In this document: one piece after another, positions 17,185 to 25,400 of the stretch
How the letters are laid out: each line of letters opens with the position of its first letter
Numbering within the stretch: the first letter of the stretch is position 1
Source: Bacillota bacterium
Lineage (GTDB): Bacteria > Bacillota > Clostridia > Oscillospirales > Acutalibacteraceae
DNA length: 64,000 nucleotides
Direction: 5' to 3'
Assembly (NCBI GenBank): GCA_023410445.1
Contig: JAEYPT010000008.1
Location: 124,001 to 188,000, forward strand
Notes under the pieces: generated by a model
Database searches by the model: none
Seen by the model: only the letters and a program-made list of their open reading frames with translations
What the model was told of the DNA's origin: nothing
Made by a program: the position numbers and the translations under genes

Positions 17185-19415
17185 TACATCGCTTCGTGGA
17201 AGGTGCGGGAAATCACTTCGCGCTGCTGTTCTCTGGAAAGTTTATGGAAATTTACGGCGTAGCCGGACACGCGGATGGTCAGATTCGGGTAACGATCGGG
17301 ATGTTCATAGGCCTCCAAAAGTGTCTCACGGTTCAGCACATTGACGTTCAGGTGGTGCGCATTCTGCCCGAAATACCCGTTCAGGAGCGAAACCAGGTTT
17401 TCATGCCGTTCCTCTTCCCTGTGGCCCAGTGCCTGCGGAACGATGGAAAACGTGTTGGAAATCCCATCCTTGCAGATATCATAGGAAAGCTTTGCGACGG
17501 AGTTCAGCGAAGCGAGCGCGCCATTCTTCTCCCGGTTATGCATGGGGTTCGCGCCGGGTGCAAAGGGTTCCCCGGCTTTTCGGCCATCCGGGGTCGCTCC
17601 GGTCTTCTTCCCGTAAACAACATTGGAAGTTATGGTCAGGATGGACAGCGTATGCTCTGCGCTGCGGTAAGTCGGGTTCTTCTTCAGTGACTCAAAAAAC
17701 AGCTTTACCTGCTCCTGTGCAATGGAATCCACGCGGTCGTCGTCGTTTCCGTAGGCCGGGTATTCACCGATCGTCTCAAAATCGCGAATCAGCCCCGTTT
17801 CATCACGGATGCATTTAACCTTCGCGTACCGGATTGCGGAAAGCGAATCCGTCAGGACCGACAGCCCTGCAATGCCGAATGCCATAAAGCGGTGCACGTC
17901 GGTATCGTGCAGTGCCATCTGCGTCTTCTCATAGGCGTATTTGTCGTGCATATAGTGGATGATATTCATCGCGCTGACATAGGTTTTCGCCAGCCAGTCC
18001 CGGTAAAAAGCCATCCCGGAAACAACCTTGCTATAATCAAGAATGTCTCCTTCGTAAGGAGCACGCGCCGGAGCAACCTGCTGGCCGCTTTTTTCATCAC
18101 GCCCGCCGTTCAGACTCATCAGCAGAAGCTTCGCAAGGTTTGCCCTTGCCCCGAAAAATTGCATGTCCTTCCCCAGCCGCATCGCCGAGACACAGCAAGC
18201 AATTCCATAATCGTCGCCGAACTTCGGTCGCATGATGTCGTCGTTCTCATACTGGATGGCATCCGTATCGCAGGAAACCTTTGCAGTAAAGCTCTTGAAA
18301 GGCTCTGGCAAACGTCCAGACCACAAAACGGTGAGATTCGGTTCCGCCGCGGGACCCAGATTATAAAGTGTGTGAAGCATACGGAAGCTGCTCTTCGTCA
18401 CAAGGGTTCTGCCATCCTCCCCCATGCCCCCGACAGATTCAGTAATCCACATCGGGTCACCAGCAAACAGCTCATTGTATTCCGGCGTACGCAGATGCCG
18501 GGCCATACGAAGCTTCATGACAAAATCGTCAAAGATTTCCTGCGACTCCTGCTCTGTTAAAACGCCGCTTTTCAGATCACGCTCAAAATAGATATCGAGA
18601 AACGTACTGATTCGACCGAGACTCATTGCCGCGCCATTCTGTTCCTTGATAGCACCCAGATAGCCAAAATACAGCCACTGTACCGCCTCTTTGGCATTTC
18701 CCGCCGGTTGTGAGATATCGAAGCCGTACAGGGCTGCCATATCCTTGAGATACCCCAAAAACGTAATCTGCTGAAAAAGTTCTTCCAACTGGCGGACATG
18801 GTCGGCATCCATAAACTGCGCGCCCACTTCCGCCTTATCCTTTTTCTTTTCTTCGATCAGCCGGTCGATTCCGTAAAGCGCAACCCGGCGATAATCCCCA
18901 ATGATTCGCCCTCTTCCGTAGGCGTCCGGCAATCCCGTGATGATTCCGCAGTGGCGCGCGGCACGAATTTCATCTGTATAAGCCCGAAAAACCCCCTCAT
19001 TGTGGGTCGTACGGTACTGAAATTCCTTCTCCACCTGATCAGAGAGCCGGTAGCCGTATGCCTCGCATGCCTTGCGCGTCATGTTCAGCCCACCGAAGGG
19101 ATTTACTCCGCGTTTTAAGGGACGGTCCGTCTGCAGCCCTACAATAATCTCACGCTCTTTGTCCAGGTATCCGGGGCGGTAACTCGTCAGTGAGCTGACG
19201 GTTTCGGTGTCCACGTCCAAAACTCCACCGAATTCCTGTTCCAGTTCCAACAGCCGATTCAGCTTTTTCATCAGCGCTTTTGTCCGCTCCGTCGCCGGAG
19301 CAAGAAATTCCCCGTCTCCATCATACGGCGTGTAATTGGTTTGAATAAAGTTCCGGACGTTGATCTCTGTTTCCCAAATTCCGCTCTTGAAGTCCTTCCA
19401 GGCCTGATTGCTCAT
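17184..19415 (-). CDS. pflB: formate C-acetyltransferase (pyruvate formate-lyase)
   Basis: Glycyl-radical enzyme that splits pyruvate with CoA into acetyl-CoA and formate in anaerobic fermentation. The 743-residue protein has the active-site cysteine pair C407-C408 in GIACCVSAM and the radical glycine at residue 718 in RVSGYAV, so it is a true PFL rather than a diol dehydratase homologue. ATG 19415 is chosen since AGAAGGAG is 6 bases upstream; the longer frame to 19562 would read through the leader RNA. It needs an activating enzyme, yet the adjacent pflA is broken. Confidence 0.97.
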   Translation of the reverse strand: MSNQAWKDFKSGIWETEINVRNFIQTNYTPYDGDGEFLAPATERTKALMKKLNRLLELEQEFGGVLDVDTETVSSLTSYRPGYLDKEREIIVGLQTDRPLKRGVNPFGGLNMTRKACEAYGYRLSDQVEKEFQYRTTHNEGVFRAYTDEIRAARHCGIITGLPDAYGRGRIIGDYRRVALYGIDRLIEEKKKDKAEVGAQFMDADHVRQLEELFQQITFLGYLKDMAALYGFDISQPAGNAKEAVQWLYFGYLGAIKEQNGAAMSLGRISTFLDIYFERDLKSGVLTEQESQEIFDDFVMKLRMARHLRTPEYNELFAGDPMWITESVGGMGEDGRTLVTKSSFRMLHTLYNLGPAAEPNLTVLWSGRLPEPFKSFTAKVSCDTDAIQYENDDIMRPKFGDDYGIACCVSAMRLGKDMQFFGARANLAKLLLMSLNGGRDEKSGQQVAPARAPYEGDILDYSKVVSGMAFYRDWLAKTYVSAMNIIHYMHDKYAYEKTQMALHDTDVHRFMAFGIAGLSVLTDSLSAIRYAKVKCIRDETGLIRDFETIGEYPAYGNDDDRVDSIAQEQVKLFFESLKKNPTYRSAEHTLSILTITSNVVYGKKTGATPDGRKAGEPFAPGANPMHNREKNGALASLNSVAKLSYDICKDGISNTFSIVPQALGHREEERHENLVSLLNGYFGQNAHHLNVNVLNRETLLEAYEHPDRYPNLTIRVSGYAVNFHKLSREQQREVISRTFHEAM

Positions 19416-19471
19416 AAAACGCTCCTTCTGTTTCCATAACAATCCGGCCTTGCGTCCCGCCCTAAACAAAC

Positions 19472-19545
19472 AAAAAAGGCGGCACCCGGCAAAAACCGGA
19501 ATGCTGCCCAGACGGTCGGCTTTTTCTAAGACTTTTATTTCCCTG
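19472..19545 (-). promoter_or_regulatory. ZTP (pfl motif) riboswitch leader of pflB
   Basis: On the minus strand the leader contains CCGTCTGGGCA, then a variable hairpin, then CCGGGTGCCGCC running directly into six T residues (19472-19477). These two blocks with a terminator fused to the second are the signature of the pfl RNA motif, which senses the folate-stress alarmone ZTP/ZMP and turns genes on. Its position 56 bases before pflB fits, because the motif was named for such genes and PFL supplies formate for one-carbon units. Boundaries at the 5' side are approximate. Confidence 0.78.
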
Positions 19546-19685
19546 TGGTTTATATTCCACAATCATCCGTCAGTAATAAAAGCCTGTTCAATTATATTTT
19601 TTATTATAATGGACAAAACCCGCGCCTGTCAACCGGAAATCAAAGTTTCTCTTTCTAATTTTGGGTTACGGATGAATAAGCATCA

Positions 19686-20606
19686 CTAAGCGGCTTCTTC
19701 TTTTGATGACGCAGCAGAAGAGAAAGAAGCCCGTATCTTCTCTCCGAAAAGGTTCAGCAGAGAACCGGACAAGACAAACACAACCCCCAAAATAATATTC
19801 AGCGTAATCGGTTCCTTTAAAACCAGAAAAGCAATAATCGGTGCAAAAACGGGTTTAATAAAAAAGGTAATTGAAGCGGTGGAGGGACCCGAGACCTCAA
19901 TGGCCCGGATATAGCAGAAATAACCGAACCCAGTTACCAGAACGCCCAAATACAAAAGCAGAGGGAGCGTGTTGGGCTGAATCCCCTTCATGACAGGGCC
20001 TTTCTTTGCAAGTTGAATCACAAGCAATACCAGCGAGCCCATAATAAAACTGAAGCTGCTCTGCGTCAAACCACCGATTTTTGCTATACGCTTCTTCCCC
20101 ATCGCGGTGTAAAGGCCAAAGGACGCGGCGGCGATCAGGGTAATTAAAATGCCGTCCACAGCAGTATGGCCTTTCATAAGCTTAATCGGATTTGCTACAA
20201 TAATCAGCCCGATCACATTCAGCAACAAAACAAAAAACTTGACCAGCGTAAACTTTTCATTTGCAAAGAACTGAGCGAAAATCATGGTGAATACCGGACT
20301 TGTTGAAATAACTACAGCGGCAAGATTTGCATTTGTGCGAAGAACACCGATTTGAAACAGGAGCATACTGACGCAGATACAGGTAAAACCGAGAAGAAAA
20401 AGATACAGCCAATCGCTTTTATTTAAGTGGCACTGCCGTTTCTTCAGATCGTACAATGCAAACGGAAGAAGGCAAAGCCCGCCGATCAGGAAGCGCAGAA
20501 AGGTCATCTGAATAGGATCAAAGGAAGCTCCCGCCAATTTGAGCGAAACCTCCATTGTGCCGAACAGAAATGCGGCCGCCAAAATACATAAGATACTTTT
20601 TTTCAT
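19686..20606 (-). CDS. EamA/DMT-family transporter
   Basis: A 306-residue integral membrane protein with ten hydrophobic helices arranged as two five-helix EamA repeats, including the first-repeat segment FLRFLIGGLCLLPFAL and the second-repeat segment TGFGYFCYIRAIEVSGPSTAS. Members export metabolites such as amino acids; the substrate here cannot be told. ATG 20606 is chosen as it opens directly into the first helix; the frame continues upstream to 20654. It ends in a serine/alanine/glutamate-rich tail. Confidence 0.88.
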   Translation of the reverse strand: MKKSILCILAAAFLFGTMEVSLKLAGASFDPIQMTFLRFLIGGLCLLPFALYDLKKRQCHLNKSDWLYLFLLGFTCICVSMLLFQIGVLRTNANLAAVVISTSPVFTMIFAQFFANEKFTLVKFFVLLLNVIGLIIVANPIKLMKGHTAVDGILITLIAAASFGLYTAMGKKRIAKIGGLTQSSFSFIMGSLVLLVIQLAKKGPVMKGIQPNTLPLLLYLGVLVTGFGYFCYIRAIEVSGPSTASITFFIKPVFAPIIAFLVLKEPITLNIILGVVFVLSGSLLNLFGEKIRASFSSAASSKEEAA

Positions 20607-20792
20607 TCCGGATCTCTTTTCCCATTTTCTATGTAGAATGCGGCGTTTATCCATAAATGGAGCAAAACCTCAGTCAACGCTTTCTATTATACCACCTTGC
20701 AATTATGAATTCATAATGCATATTGTACAAAGCTATTATAAAATATGCTTGAATTTGACAGCAAAATGGCAATTATTCCCACAAATGCACGC

Positions 20793-20817
20793 AAAAAGGC
20801 ACCCCGAAGGGTGCCTT
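20793..20817 (-). terminator. Rho-independent terminator of ilvE
   Basis: A 9-bp stem (20796-20804 with 20809-20817) with a CGAA/TTCG tetraloop is followed on the minus strand by TTTTTGC, 13 bases after the ilvE stop codon. Confidence 0.88.
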
Positions 20818-20829
20818 GCGAACTGAGAA

Positions 20830-21855
20830 TTATTCGATTACCCGGATCCAGCCTTCCGGACCTTTGAGCCGGCCCATCTGGATGCCCGTCAATGTATCAT
20901 ACAGCTTCTTGGTGACAGGGCCCATATCCTGCATACCGCTCGGGAAGCAGATTTCCTTCCCGTGGTCTACGATCTTTCCGACCGGGGAAATAACGGCAGC
21001 CGTACCGCAGAGACCGCATTCGGCAAAGTCAGCGACCTCGCTAAAGTACACTTCCCGCTCCTCAACTTCAAGGCCAAGATAATCCTTGGCAATGGTCAGA
21101 AGCGAACGACGGGTGATCGACGGCAGAATGCTTTCGGACTTCGGAGTGATTACCTTGTTATCTTTCGTAACAAAGATCAAGTTCGCCCCGCCAGTTTCTT
21201 CCACCTTGGTATGGGTTGCTGAATCAAGATACAGATTTTCGTTGTAGCCGTTCTTATGCGCTGTAACAATTGCGTGCAGACTCATGGCGTAATTGAGGCC
21301 CGCCTTGATATGTCCCGTGCCGTGCGGTGCCGCGCGGTCAAAATCACTGACACAGAGTGTAATCGGATGAGCGCCGCCCTTGAAATAAGGTCCCACAGGA
21401 GTGGTAAGAATGCGGAACTGGTATTCATCGGAGGGAGCAACACCGATTACCGGGCCGCTTGCAAACATATAGGGGCGGACGTAAAGAGTTGCGCCCGTAC
21501 CGTAAGGCGGAACAAAAGCAGCGTTCGCCTTAACAGTCGCAATGACTGCATCGACGAATTTGTCCTTCGGAAACACCGGCATTTCCAGACGCTTGGCGCT
21601 GTTTTCCATGCGCTCTGCGTTCATATCCGGTCGAAACGCCACAATACGCCCGTCTTCCGTCGTATAAGCCTTAAGGCCTTCAAAGCAGGACTGGGAATAC
21701 TGGAGAACACCGGCGCATTCGCTAATAACCACTTTATCATCGTCCGTCAGCTTGCCCTCGTCCCAAGCACCTTCACGGTAATTTGAAACGAATCTCTTAT
21801 CTGTCTTCCGATAACTGAAATCAAGGTCTGCCCAATCAAGATTTTTCTTTTCCAA
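20830..21855 (-). CDS. ilvE: branched-chain amino acid aminotransferase
   Basis: PLP enzyme that moves amino groups to and from leucine, isoleucine and valine. The 341-residue protein has the class IV fold markers: the PLP lysine in GTGHIKAGLNYAMS, the NLYLD strand, and KVEETGGANLIFV. The frame opens at a GTG at 21864 but the AAGGGG ribosome site abuts that codon; the TTG at 21855 is 8-9 bases from it and is the likelier start. It is preceded by a T-box leader and followed by a terminator, so it forms a single-gene unit responding to charging of a branched-chain tRNA. Confidence 0.95.
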   Translation of the reverse strand: MEKKNLDWADLDFSYRKTDKRFVSNYREGAWDEGKLTDDDKVVISECAGVLQYSQSCFEGLKAYTTEDGRIVAFRPDMNAERMENSAKRLEMPVFPKDKFVDAVIATVKANAAFVPPYGTGATLYVRPYMFASGPVIGVAPSDEYQFRILTTPVGPYFKGGAHPITLCVSDFDRAAPHGTGHIKAGLNYAMSLHAIVTAHKNGYNENLYLDSATHTKVEETGGANLIFVTKDNKVITPKSESILPSITRRSLLTIAKDYLGLEVEEREVYFSEVADFAECGLCGTAAVISPVGKIVDHGKEICFPSGMQDMGPVTKKLYDTLTGIQMGRLKGPEGWIRVIE

Positions 21856-21922
21856 AATAAACACCCCTTCGTAAAAATTTGCAACCCGTTTTAGAACAAT
21901 CTATCTTGTGTCAGCGGAAAAT

Positions 21923-22173
21923 AAAAAGCCCTAAGCTAATAGCTTAGGGCGAATATAAAATCCGTGGTACCACCTAATTCAGAGAAAACTCTGCACTCAT
22001 ACAGTAATAAAATACTGCGTCCGTTTTAACGGGCGGATTCCCGGTAAAGCTTACTTCATAAATCATTCAGCTTAACAGCTCGGAAATGACTTTCTCTGTT
22101 TTCCTCCTCGAAGATTTACACCGGCCATCTTCTCTCTGCGCATTTGAAAAACAGATACTCTTTTCTTCACAGC
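21923..22173 (-). promoter_or_regulatory. T-box leader of ilvE, specifier probably GUC (valine)
   Basis: The minus strand shows the conserved T-box AGGTGGTACCACGGA (21961-21975), a terminator (stem within 21928-21950, T-tract 21923-21927), and a Stem I with the AG-bulge context GCAGAGAGAAGATGG. Aligning its Stem I end (GTC ATTTCCGAGCTG) with that of the tyrS leader in this window (TAC CTCCCGGAGCTG) puts GTC at 22088-22090 in the specifier position, meaning valine. An ATT (isoleucine) reading three bases on cannot be wholly excluded. Confidence 0.9.
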
Positions 22174-22194
22174 TTTTATTATTCAATTTTATTT

Positions 22195-22223
22195 ATTATA
22201 TCTTTCGACAACTGAAAAGTCAA
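22195..22223 (-). promoter_or_regulatory. sigma-A promoter of the ilvE T-box leader
   Basis: TTGACT (22218-22223) and a perfect TATAAT (22195-22200) are separated by 17 bases on the minus strand, about 22 bases before the first T-box helix. Confidence 0.82.
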
Positions 22224-22299
22224 TGCCGTATTTGAAAATTGGTTTATTTAACGGAAATAATTTGAAATAAGAAGGCTGAATTTTATACTATTCAACCTC

Positions 22300-23616
22300 T
22301 TAAACCACCGAGCGCCATCCACCGCAGGCCTTCGCATTAAAGCGAAACACATCGGTCATGCCGGCCTGTTGGACGCGGGACCGGATCTGCGGCAAATCGG
22401 TTGTATCCATGCCAAGCTCCTTCATACGTTCAAACAACACGGACCCGGAAAACGTGTATTTCCGGCTAAGTCCTTTTTCCGTTTTCATTTCTTCCCGGAC
22501 GAAAGCGATAGCCTCCCCGATTGCCAATTGCCGAGGCACTGTGACCGGTTTCTCCCCCCGCAAATACTTTACGGCATTTGTCCCTGCGAGCGTTCCCGTC
22601 ACAATGGCCTCAGTATGTCCAACCAGAAGCCCGGCTTTTTCCCCCGCACAGTACAGGTTCTCCATGCCGTCCACCTTCAGCGTATCGTCCCGGGGTGCCA
22701 TTGAGAAAAAGCGCATGGAGTTCCCCATACCGCCTGCATAAGGGTCCTCGTACCGCGCATTCTCAAATCCCGGAATCCGGTGTAGACGTTCCAGATTGAA
22801 ATACGGCGTCATCAGCTTGGCATGTCCGGTATCCAGCAGAATAATATTCTTTTTGAATGCAGGAAGAGCATATTGCTGACATGCTTTAATACCAAGGTGA
22901 TCCTCCTCCAAGCTTTCCGGAATCGGTATCACTGCAACACCTTTTTCATTGAGCTCCCGAACAATCGCAGGCGCAAGCGATTCTTTATATAGTTTGCACG
23001 ATCCGCTCATCGCGCCGATCGTTCCGTCCGATTTTTTTCCCTGCATCTCCCGCACGCCAGCGAGATCGGTAAGGCTGATGCGTCCGCCGTAGCTTGGGCA
23101 GCGCAGCATGCACATGGCACACCCGTTCCCATATTTAGAGCAATTATTCATCGGTCCGGCCGTTCCGGTTGTGTCAAGATAGACGTCTCCTTCAAAGGTG
23201 CGGCCCTGCCCGTCCGTAACGCTGACGATCCTACTACCGCTCATTTCAACCTTCGTAACCCTTCCCTGAAATACCACGTTTACACCGATTTTCTCCAGAT
23301 ACTCCCGAACGGCTCCCGGTGTTTTGCCGATATCATACAGACTCGCGTGCTCATGCCCTGGGAAATTAATATTCCGATGCCTGCAGTTCCTGTCGATAAG
23401 CTGAAACAGTTCACCTCCGCCCATAGCAATGCACTCCTCAGTCGCGGTGAATCTGCCGTTGTTACGCATGATCCCGCCGACCAGACCCGTGCCCAGAAGC
23501 ATATCCGTCCGTTCCAGCAGCGTTGCCTGTACTCCACCTTTTACCACTTGCACAGCAGCAGCACAGCCTGCCCAGCCGCCCCCCACAATGACTATTCTCC
23601 CATTTCCGTTTTTCAT
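22300..23616 (-). CDS. GidA/TrmFO-like FAD-dependent oxidoreductase
   Basis: A 438-residue flavoprotein. Residues about 7-35 form the FAD dinucleotide-binding site (VIVGGGWAGCAAAVQVV followed by LLERTD), and near residue 335 there is a second FAD motif, NLYCAGEKAGLLVGHTEAIVTGTLAG, of the GidA/TrmFO kind. A cluster CSKYGNGCAMCMLRC around residue 165 is rich in cysteines and could bind metal or take part in redox chemistry. The protein is too short and divergent to be MnmG; function is unknown. ATG 23616 has AAGGAA upstream and starts directly at the FAD fold. Confidence 0.8.
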   Translation of the reverse strand: MKNGNGRIVIVGGGWAGCAAAVQVVKGGVQATLLERTDMLLGTGLVGGIMRNNGRFTATEECIAMGGGELFQLIDRNCRHRNINFPGHEHASLYDIGKTPGAVREYLEKIGVNVVFQGRVTKVEMSGSRIVSVTDGQGRTFEGDVYLDTTGTAGPMNNCSKYGNGCAMCMLRCPSYGGRISLTDLAGVREMQGKKSDGTIGAMSGSCKLYKESLAPAIVRELNEKGVAVIPIPESLEEDHLGIKACQQYALPAFKKNIILLDTGHAKLMTPYFNLERLHRIPGFENARYEDPYAGGMGNSMRFFSMAPRDDTLKVDGMENLYCAGEKAGLLVGHTEAIVTGTLAGTNAVKYLRGEKPVTVPRQLAIGEAIAFVREEMKTEKGLSRKYTFSGSVLFERMKELGMDTTDLPQIRSRVQQAGMTDVFRFNAKACGGWRSVV

Positions 23617-23908
23617 GGTTTTTCCTTCCCTTAAACAAAAGGCGTTACCGAAGAAAACGCTCCCCTCTGGAAGCATCACATTGGTGCAACGCTCTTATTT
23701 TTCAAATCGGAATTTTATAGCTCTATCCCGTTGGGAAATTGCTTGAGTCAAGGACATTGTATCCACAATAAATTAACGATCATAGGTCTAAACAAAGCCA
23801 CTTTTTTATTATGCCGGAATCGTGAAGTTTCTATTACATTGCAAGGGTATCAATCAGAATTGATAAACATTGCATTATAAAAGAAACCTAGAAAAACTAG
23901 ACTTCTCA

Positions 23909-24022
23909 TCATATCGGGATACTTTTTCCTTCTGACGTTCCTTCTCGAGACGCTCCATGGTACATTGCTGGCAGCCTTCGCCGTATCTTCACAATTTCTT
24001 CGATGGAACGGTTATCATCCAT
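23909..24022 (-). CDS. possible 37-residue protein
   Basis: An open frame starting at ATG 24022 gives a charged 37-residue peptide (MDDNRSIEEIVKIRRR...). GGGGAGGG lies about 8 bases before the ATG, which is the main argument for it. No family was recognised, there is no membrane helix or signal peptide, and it could be a chance frame. Confidence 0.3.
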   Translation of the reverse strand: MDDNRSIEEIVKIRRRLPAMYHGASREGTSEGKSIPI

Positions 24023-24097
24023 GATCTTGCCCTCCCCAGTGATATGAAATGTAAATTTTGATATACTGAAAATATAGGTGTGAGTACAAGCGTCCTT

Positions 24098-24134
24098 GGC
24101 TCCGTTTGCTGGCAGGCAGACCGGGCCGTTTTTT
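24098..24134 (+). terminator. orphan plus-strand terminator
   Basis: A 12-bp stem with one mismatch (24098-24109 with 24116-24127) is followed by GTTTTTT. There is no plus-strand gene within the preceding 13 kb that it could serve, so it may end a short untranslated RNA made from the 23.7-24.1 kb gap. Confidence 0.55.
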
Positions 24135-24183
24135 ATGTCTGAGTGTGTTAAGCCTTCCTCTTCATCCTGTGGTTGCCAACAAC

Positions 24184-24279
24184 CCAATTGGTCCGGTCCT
24201 CTGCAAAAAGGTCATATCTCATGTGAGCCGCGCAAAAATGGTATAAGGTCATATTTTCGGCTCTTATCCGACCAATTGG
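24184..24279. repeat. imperfect inverted repeat with internal direct repeat
   Basis: Outer arms of 10 bp (24184-24193 and 24270-24279) are perfect complements; inner arms of 6 bp (24225-24230 and 24258-24263) also pair. Within it the 10-base string AAGGTCATAT occurs twice in direct orientation (24208-24217 and 24245-24254). It ends 46 bases before the first tiny gene of the accessory segment and could be a promoter/operator region or a remnant of a small mobile repeat. Confidence 0.5.
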
Positions 24280-24325
24280 CGGATAAACACAATTGATTTA
24301 CGCACCCTAATTTTGAGGTGATGTT

Positions 24326-24484
24326 GTGACCGAGGATAAACGCAATCATTCAGTTTCGAAAAATAAGTCAAAGAGCAAAACCGACAAGCCCATTCCGGAC
24401 GATATTTATCCTGAAATAGATACAGACCTTGCACGGGACAATCTTGAAAATGATATTCCTGATGCTGATCTGCATGACTTGTAA
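24326..24484 (+). CDS. 52-residue small charged protein
   Basis: GTG 24326 is 5-6 bases after a GAGGTGAT ribosome site. The product has a basic, lysine/serine-rich first third and an acidic, proline/aspartate-rich remainder (PIPDDIYPEIDTD..., ending DADLHDL). No family, membrane helix or signal is seen. The next gene starts 14 bases later with an identical kind of ribosome site inside the gap, so the two are very likely one operon. The clear ribosome site is the best evidence that it is translated. Confidence 0.6.
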   Translation: MTEDKRNHSVSKNKSKSKTDKPIPDDIYPEIDTDLARDNLENDIPDADLHDL

Positions 24485-24498
24485 AAGAGGTGATTTTC

Positions 24499-24663
24499 AT
24501 GGACAAAAAGATTCCAGTCATTCCAGATCCTGAAACCGTCAAGCCACCACTTACTCCGACGGTACCTGCCCCGGTTCCGATTCCAATGCCGACACCAAAC
24601 CAAGTTTCTGATCCGTCTATGCCTAATCCAATTCGAGTTCCGTGCACTGAAGATAAAAAATAA
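24499..24663 (+). CDS. 54-residue proline-rich small protein
   Basis: ATG 24499 follows GAGGTGAT at 24488-24495. The 54 residues contain about 17 prolines, many in PxP spacing (KIPVIPDPETVKPP, then PAPVPIPMPTP), and one cysteine near the end (VPCTEDKK). Such a chain should be extended and unstructured. A decayed copy of its N-terminal motif lies at 25326-25400, after the SOD-like gene. No known family; a structural or coat-associated role is a guess. Confidence 0.6.
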   Translation: MDKKIPVIPDPETVKPPLTPTVPAPVPIPMPTPNQVSDPSMPNPIRVPCTEDKK

Positions 24664-24777
24664 ATTACACCATTAGCCACAATAAAAGCCTTTAATGATC
24701 CAAAAGCATGTGATTGTTAATATAAAACCCTAATGACACATTTCATCTCTCAGCATAAAATGATTCTGAGGTGATGA

Positions 24778-25281
24778 TTGTTGATTATTGACCCGCCCTA
24801 CAATGAGTTGCAAAGAATACTAACAAATCCAGCGGATGCGCAGGCGATTATAAAAGGGAGTTCCAAATATCCGAATATTAATGGGACTGTAGAATTTTAT
24901 CAGATGATTGGTGCTGTATTGCTTGTTGTTCAAGTTGATGGGCTCCCTCAAAGCAACATGCCGTGTGCAGCTAATATTTATGGATTTCACATTCACGAAG
25001 GAAGTTCTTGCACAGGAACAACAGAAGATCCATTTGCAAACACAGATGGACATTTCAACCCAACGGGGTGTCCCCATCCCGCACACGCTGGCGATCTGCC
25101 GCCACTCTTTGGGAACAACGGTTATGCCTTTATGATTTTCATGACGAACAGATTTTCAGTTAATACGATACTAGGTCGGACGGTTGTGGTACATGCAAAT
25201 CGTGATGACTTTACATCACAGCCCGCTGGAGATTCCGGTGCAAAAATTGCATGCGGAAAAATATTGCCTGTACACAGATAG
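24778..25281 (+). CDS. Cu/Zn superoxide dismutase-like protein
   Basis: A 167-residue protein of the SodC fold. Metal ligands line up as H71 and H73 (GFHIHEG), H92, H100, H103 and D106 (GHFNP...HPAHAGD), and H139 (VVVHANRDD); C78 and C159 could form the family disulfide. The usual active-site arginine before the ACG motif is a lysine here (GDSGAKIACG), which may lower activity. There is no signal peptide, although most bacterial SodC are exported. The start is TTG 24778 (or 24781) after GAGGTGAT. It follows the two tiny genes and ends at a terminator. Confidence 0.88.
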   Translation: MLIIDPPYNELQRILTNPADAQAIIKGSSKYPNINGTVEFYQMIGAVLLVVQVDGLPQSNMPCAANIYGFHIHEGSSCTGTTEDPFANTDGHFNPTGCPHPAHAGDLPPLFGNNGYAFMIFMTNRFSVNTILGRTVVVHANRDDFTSQPAGDSGAKIACGKILPVHR

Positions 25282-25296
25282 GCATTTTAACTAACA

Positions 25297-25325
25297 GCTC
25301 TTGCTTTATTGCAGGAGCCGTTTTT
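25297..25325 (+). terminator. Rho-independent terminator of the SOD-like gene
   Basis: An 8-bp stem with one G-U pair (25297-25304 with 25311-25318) around a 6-base loop is followed by CGTTTTT, 15 bases after the stop codon. Confidence 0.75.
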
Positions 25326-25400
25326 CAAATACCGGTTATACCAAACCTTGAGACCGTCAGGCCACGGCTCAAGGTTCATTTGCTTTCTTCAGCCTCATAA
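25326..25400 (+). pseudogene. remnant copy of the proline-rich small protein
   Basis: In the frame starting at 25326 the sequence reads QIPVIPNLETVRPRL, against KIPVIPDPETVKPPL in the intact gene at 24499: 10 of 15 residues agree, and most DNA differences fall in third codon positions. There is no start codon or ribosome site, and the frame ends at 25400. The same bases also form a 13-bp hairpin (25344-25376). It looks like the leftover of a duplicated paralogue that was once under protein-level selection. Confidence 0.6.

Larger units (their letters stand above)
23617..24325. other. 709-base AT-rich stretch with little coding
   Basis: No sizeable gene is supported here. It contains a possible 37-residue minus-strand gene (23909-24022), a plus-strand terminator-like hairpin with no plus-strand gene before it (24098-24134), and a 96-base imperfect inverted repeat (24184-24279). 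Base composition is more AT-rich than in the flanking housekeeping genes and stays so to about 26.9 kb, which marks a probable accessory segment. Confidence 0.6.

Noticed and set aside
19416..19562. N-terminal extension of pflB
   Set aside because: It would translate the riboswitch and its terminator; the AGAAGGAG site fixes the start at 19415.
24264..24680. 138-codon glycine-rich minus-strand frame
   Set aside because: It is the reverse of the proline-rich and charged mini-genes, which have good ribosome sites; glycine repeats simply mirror proline codons.
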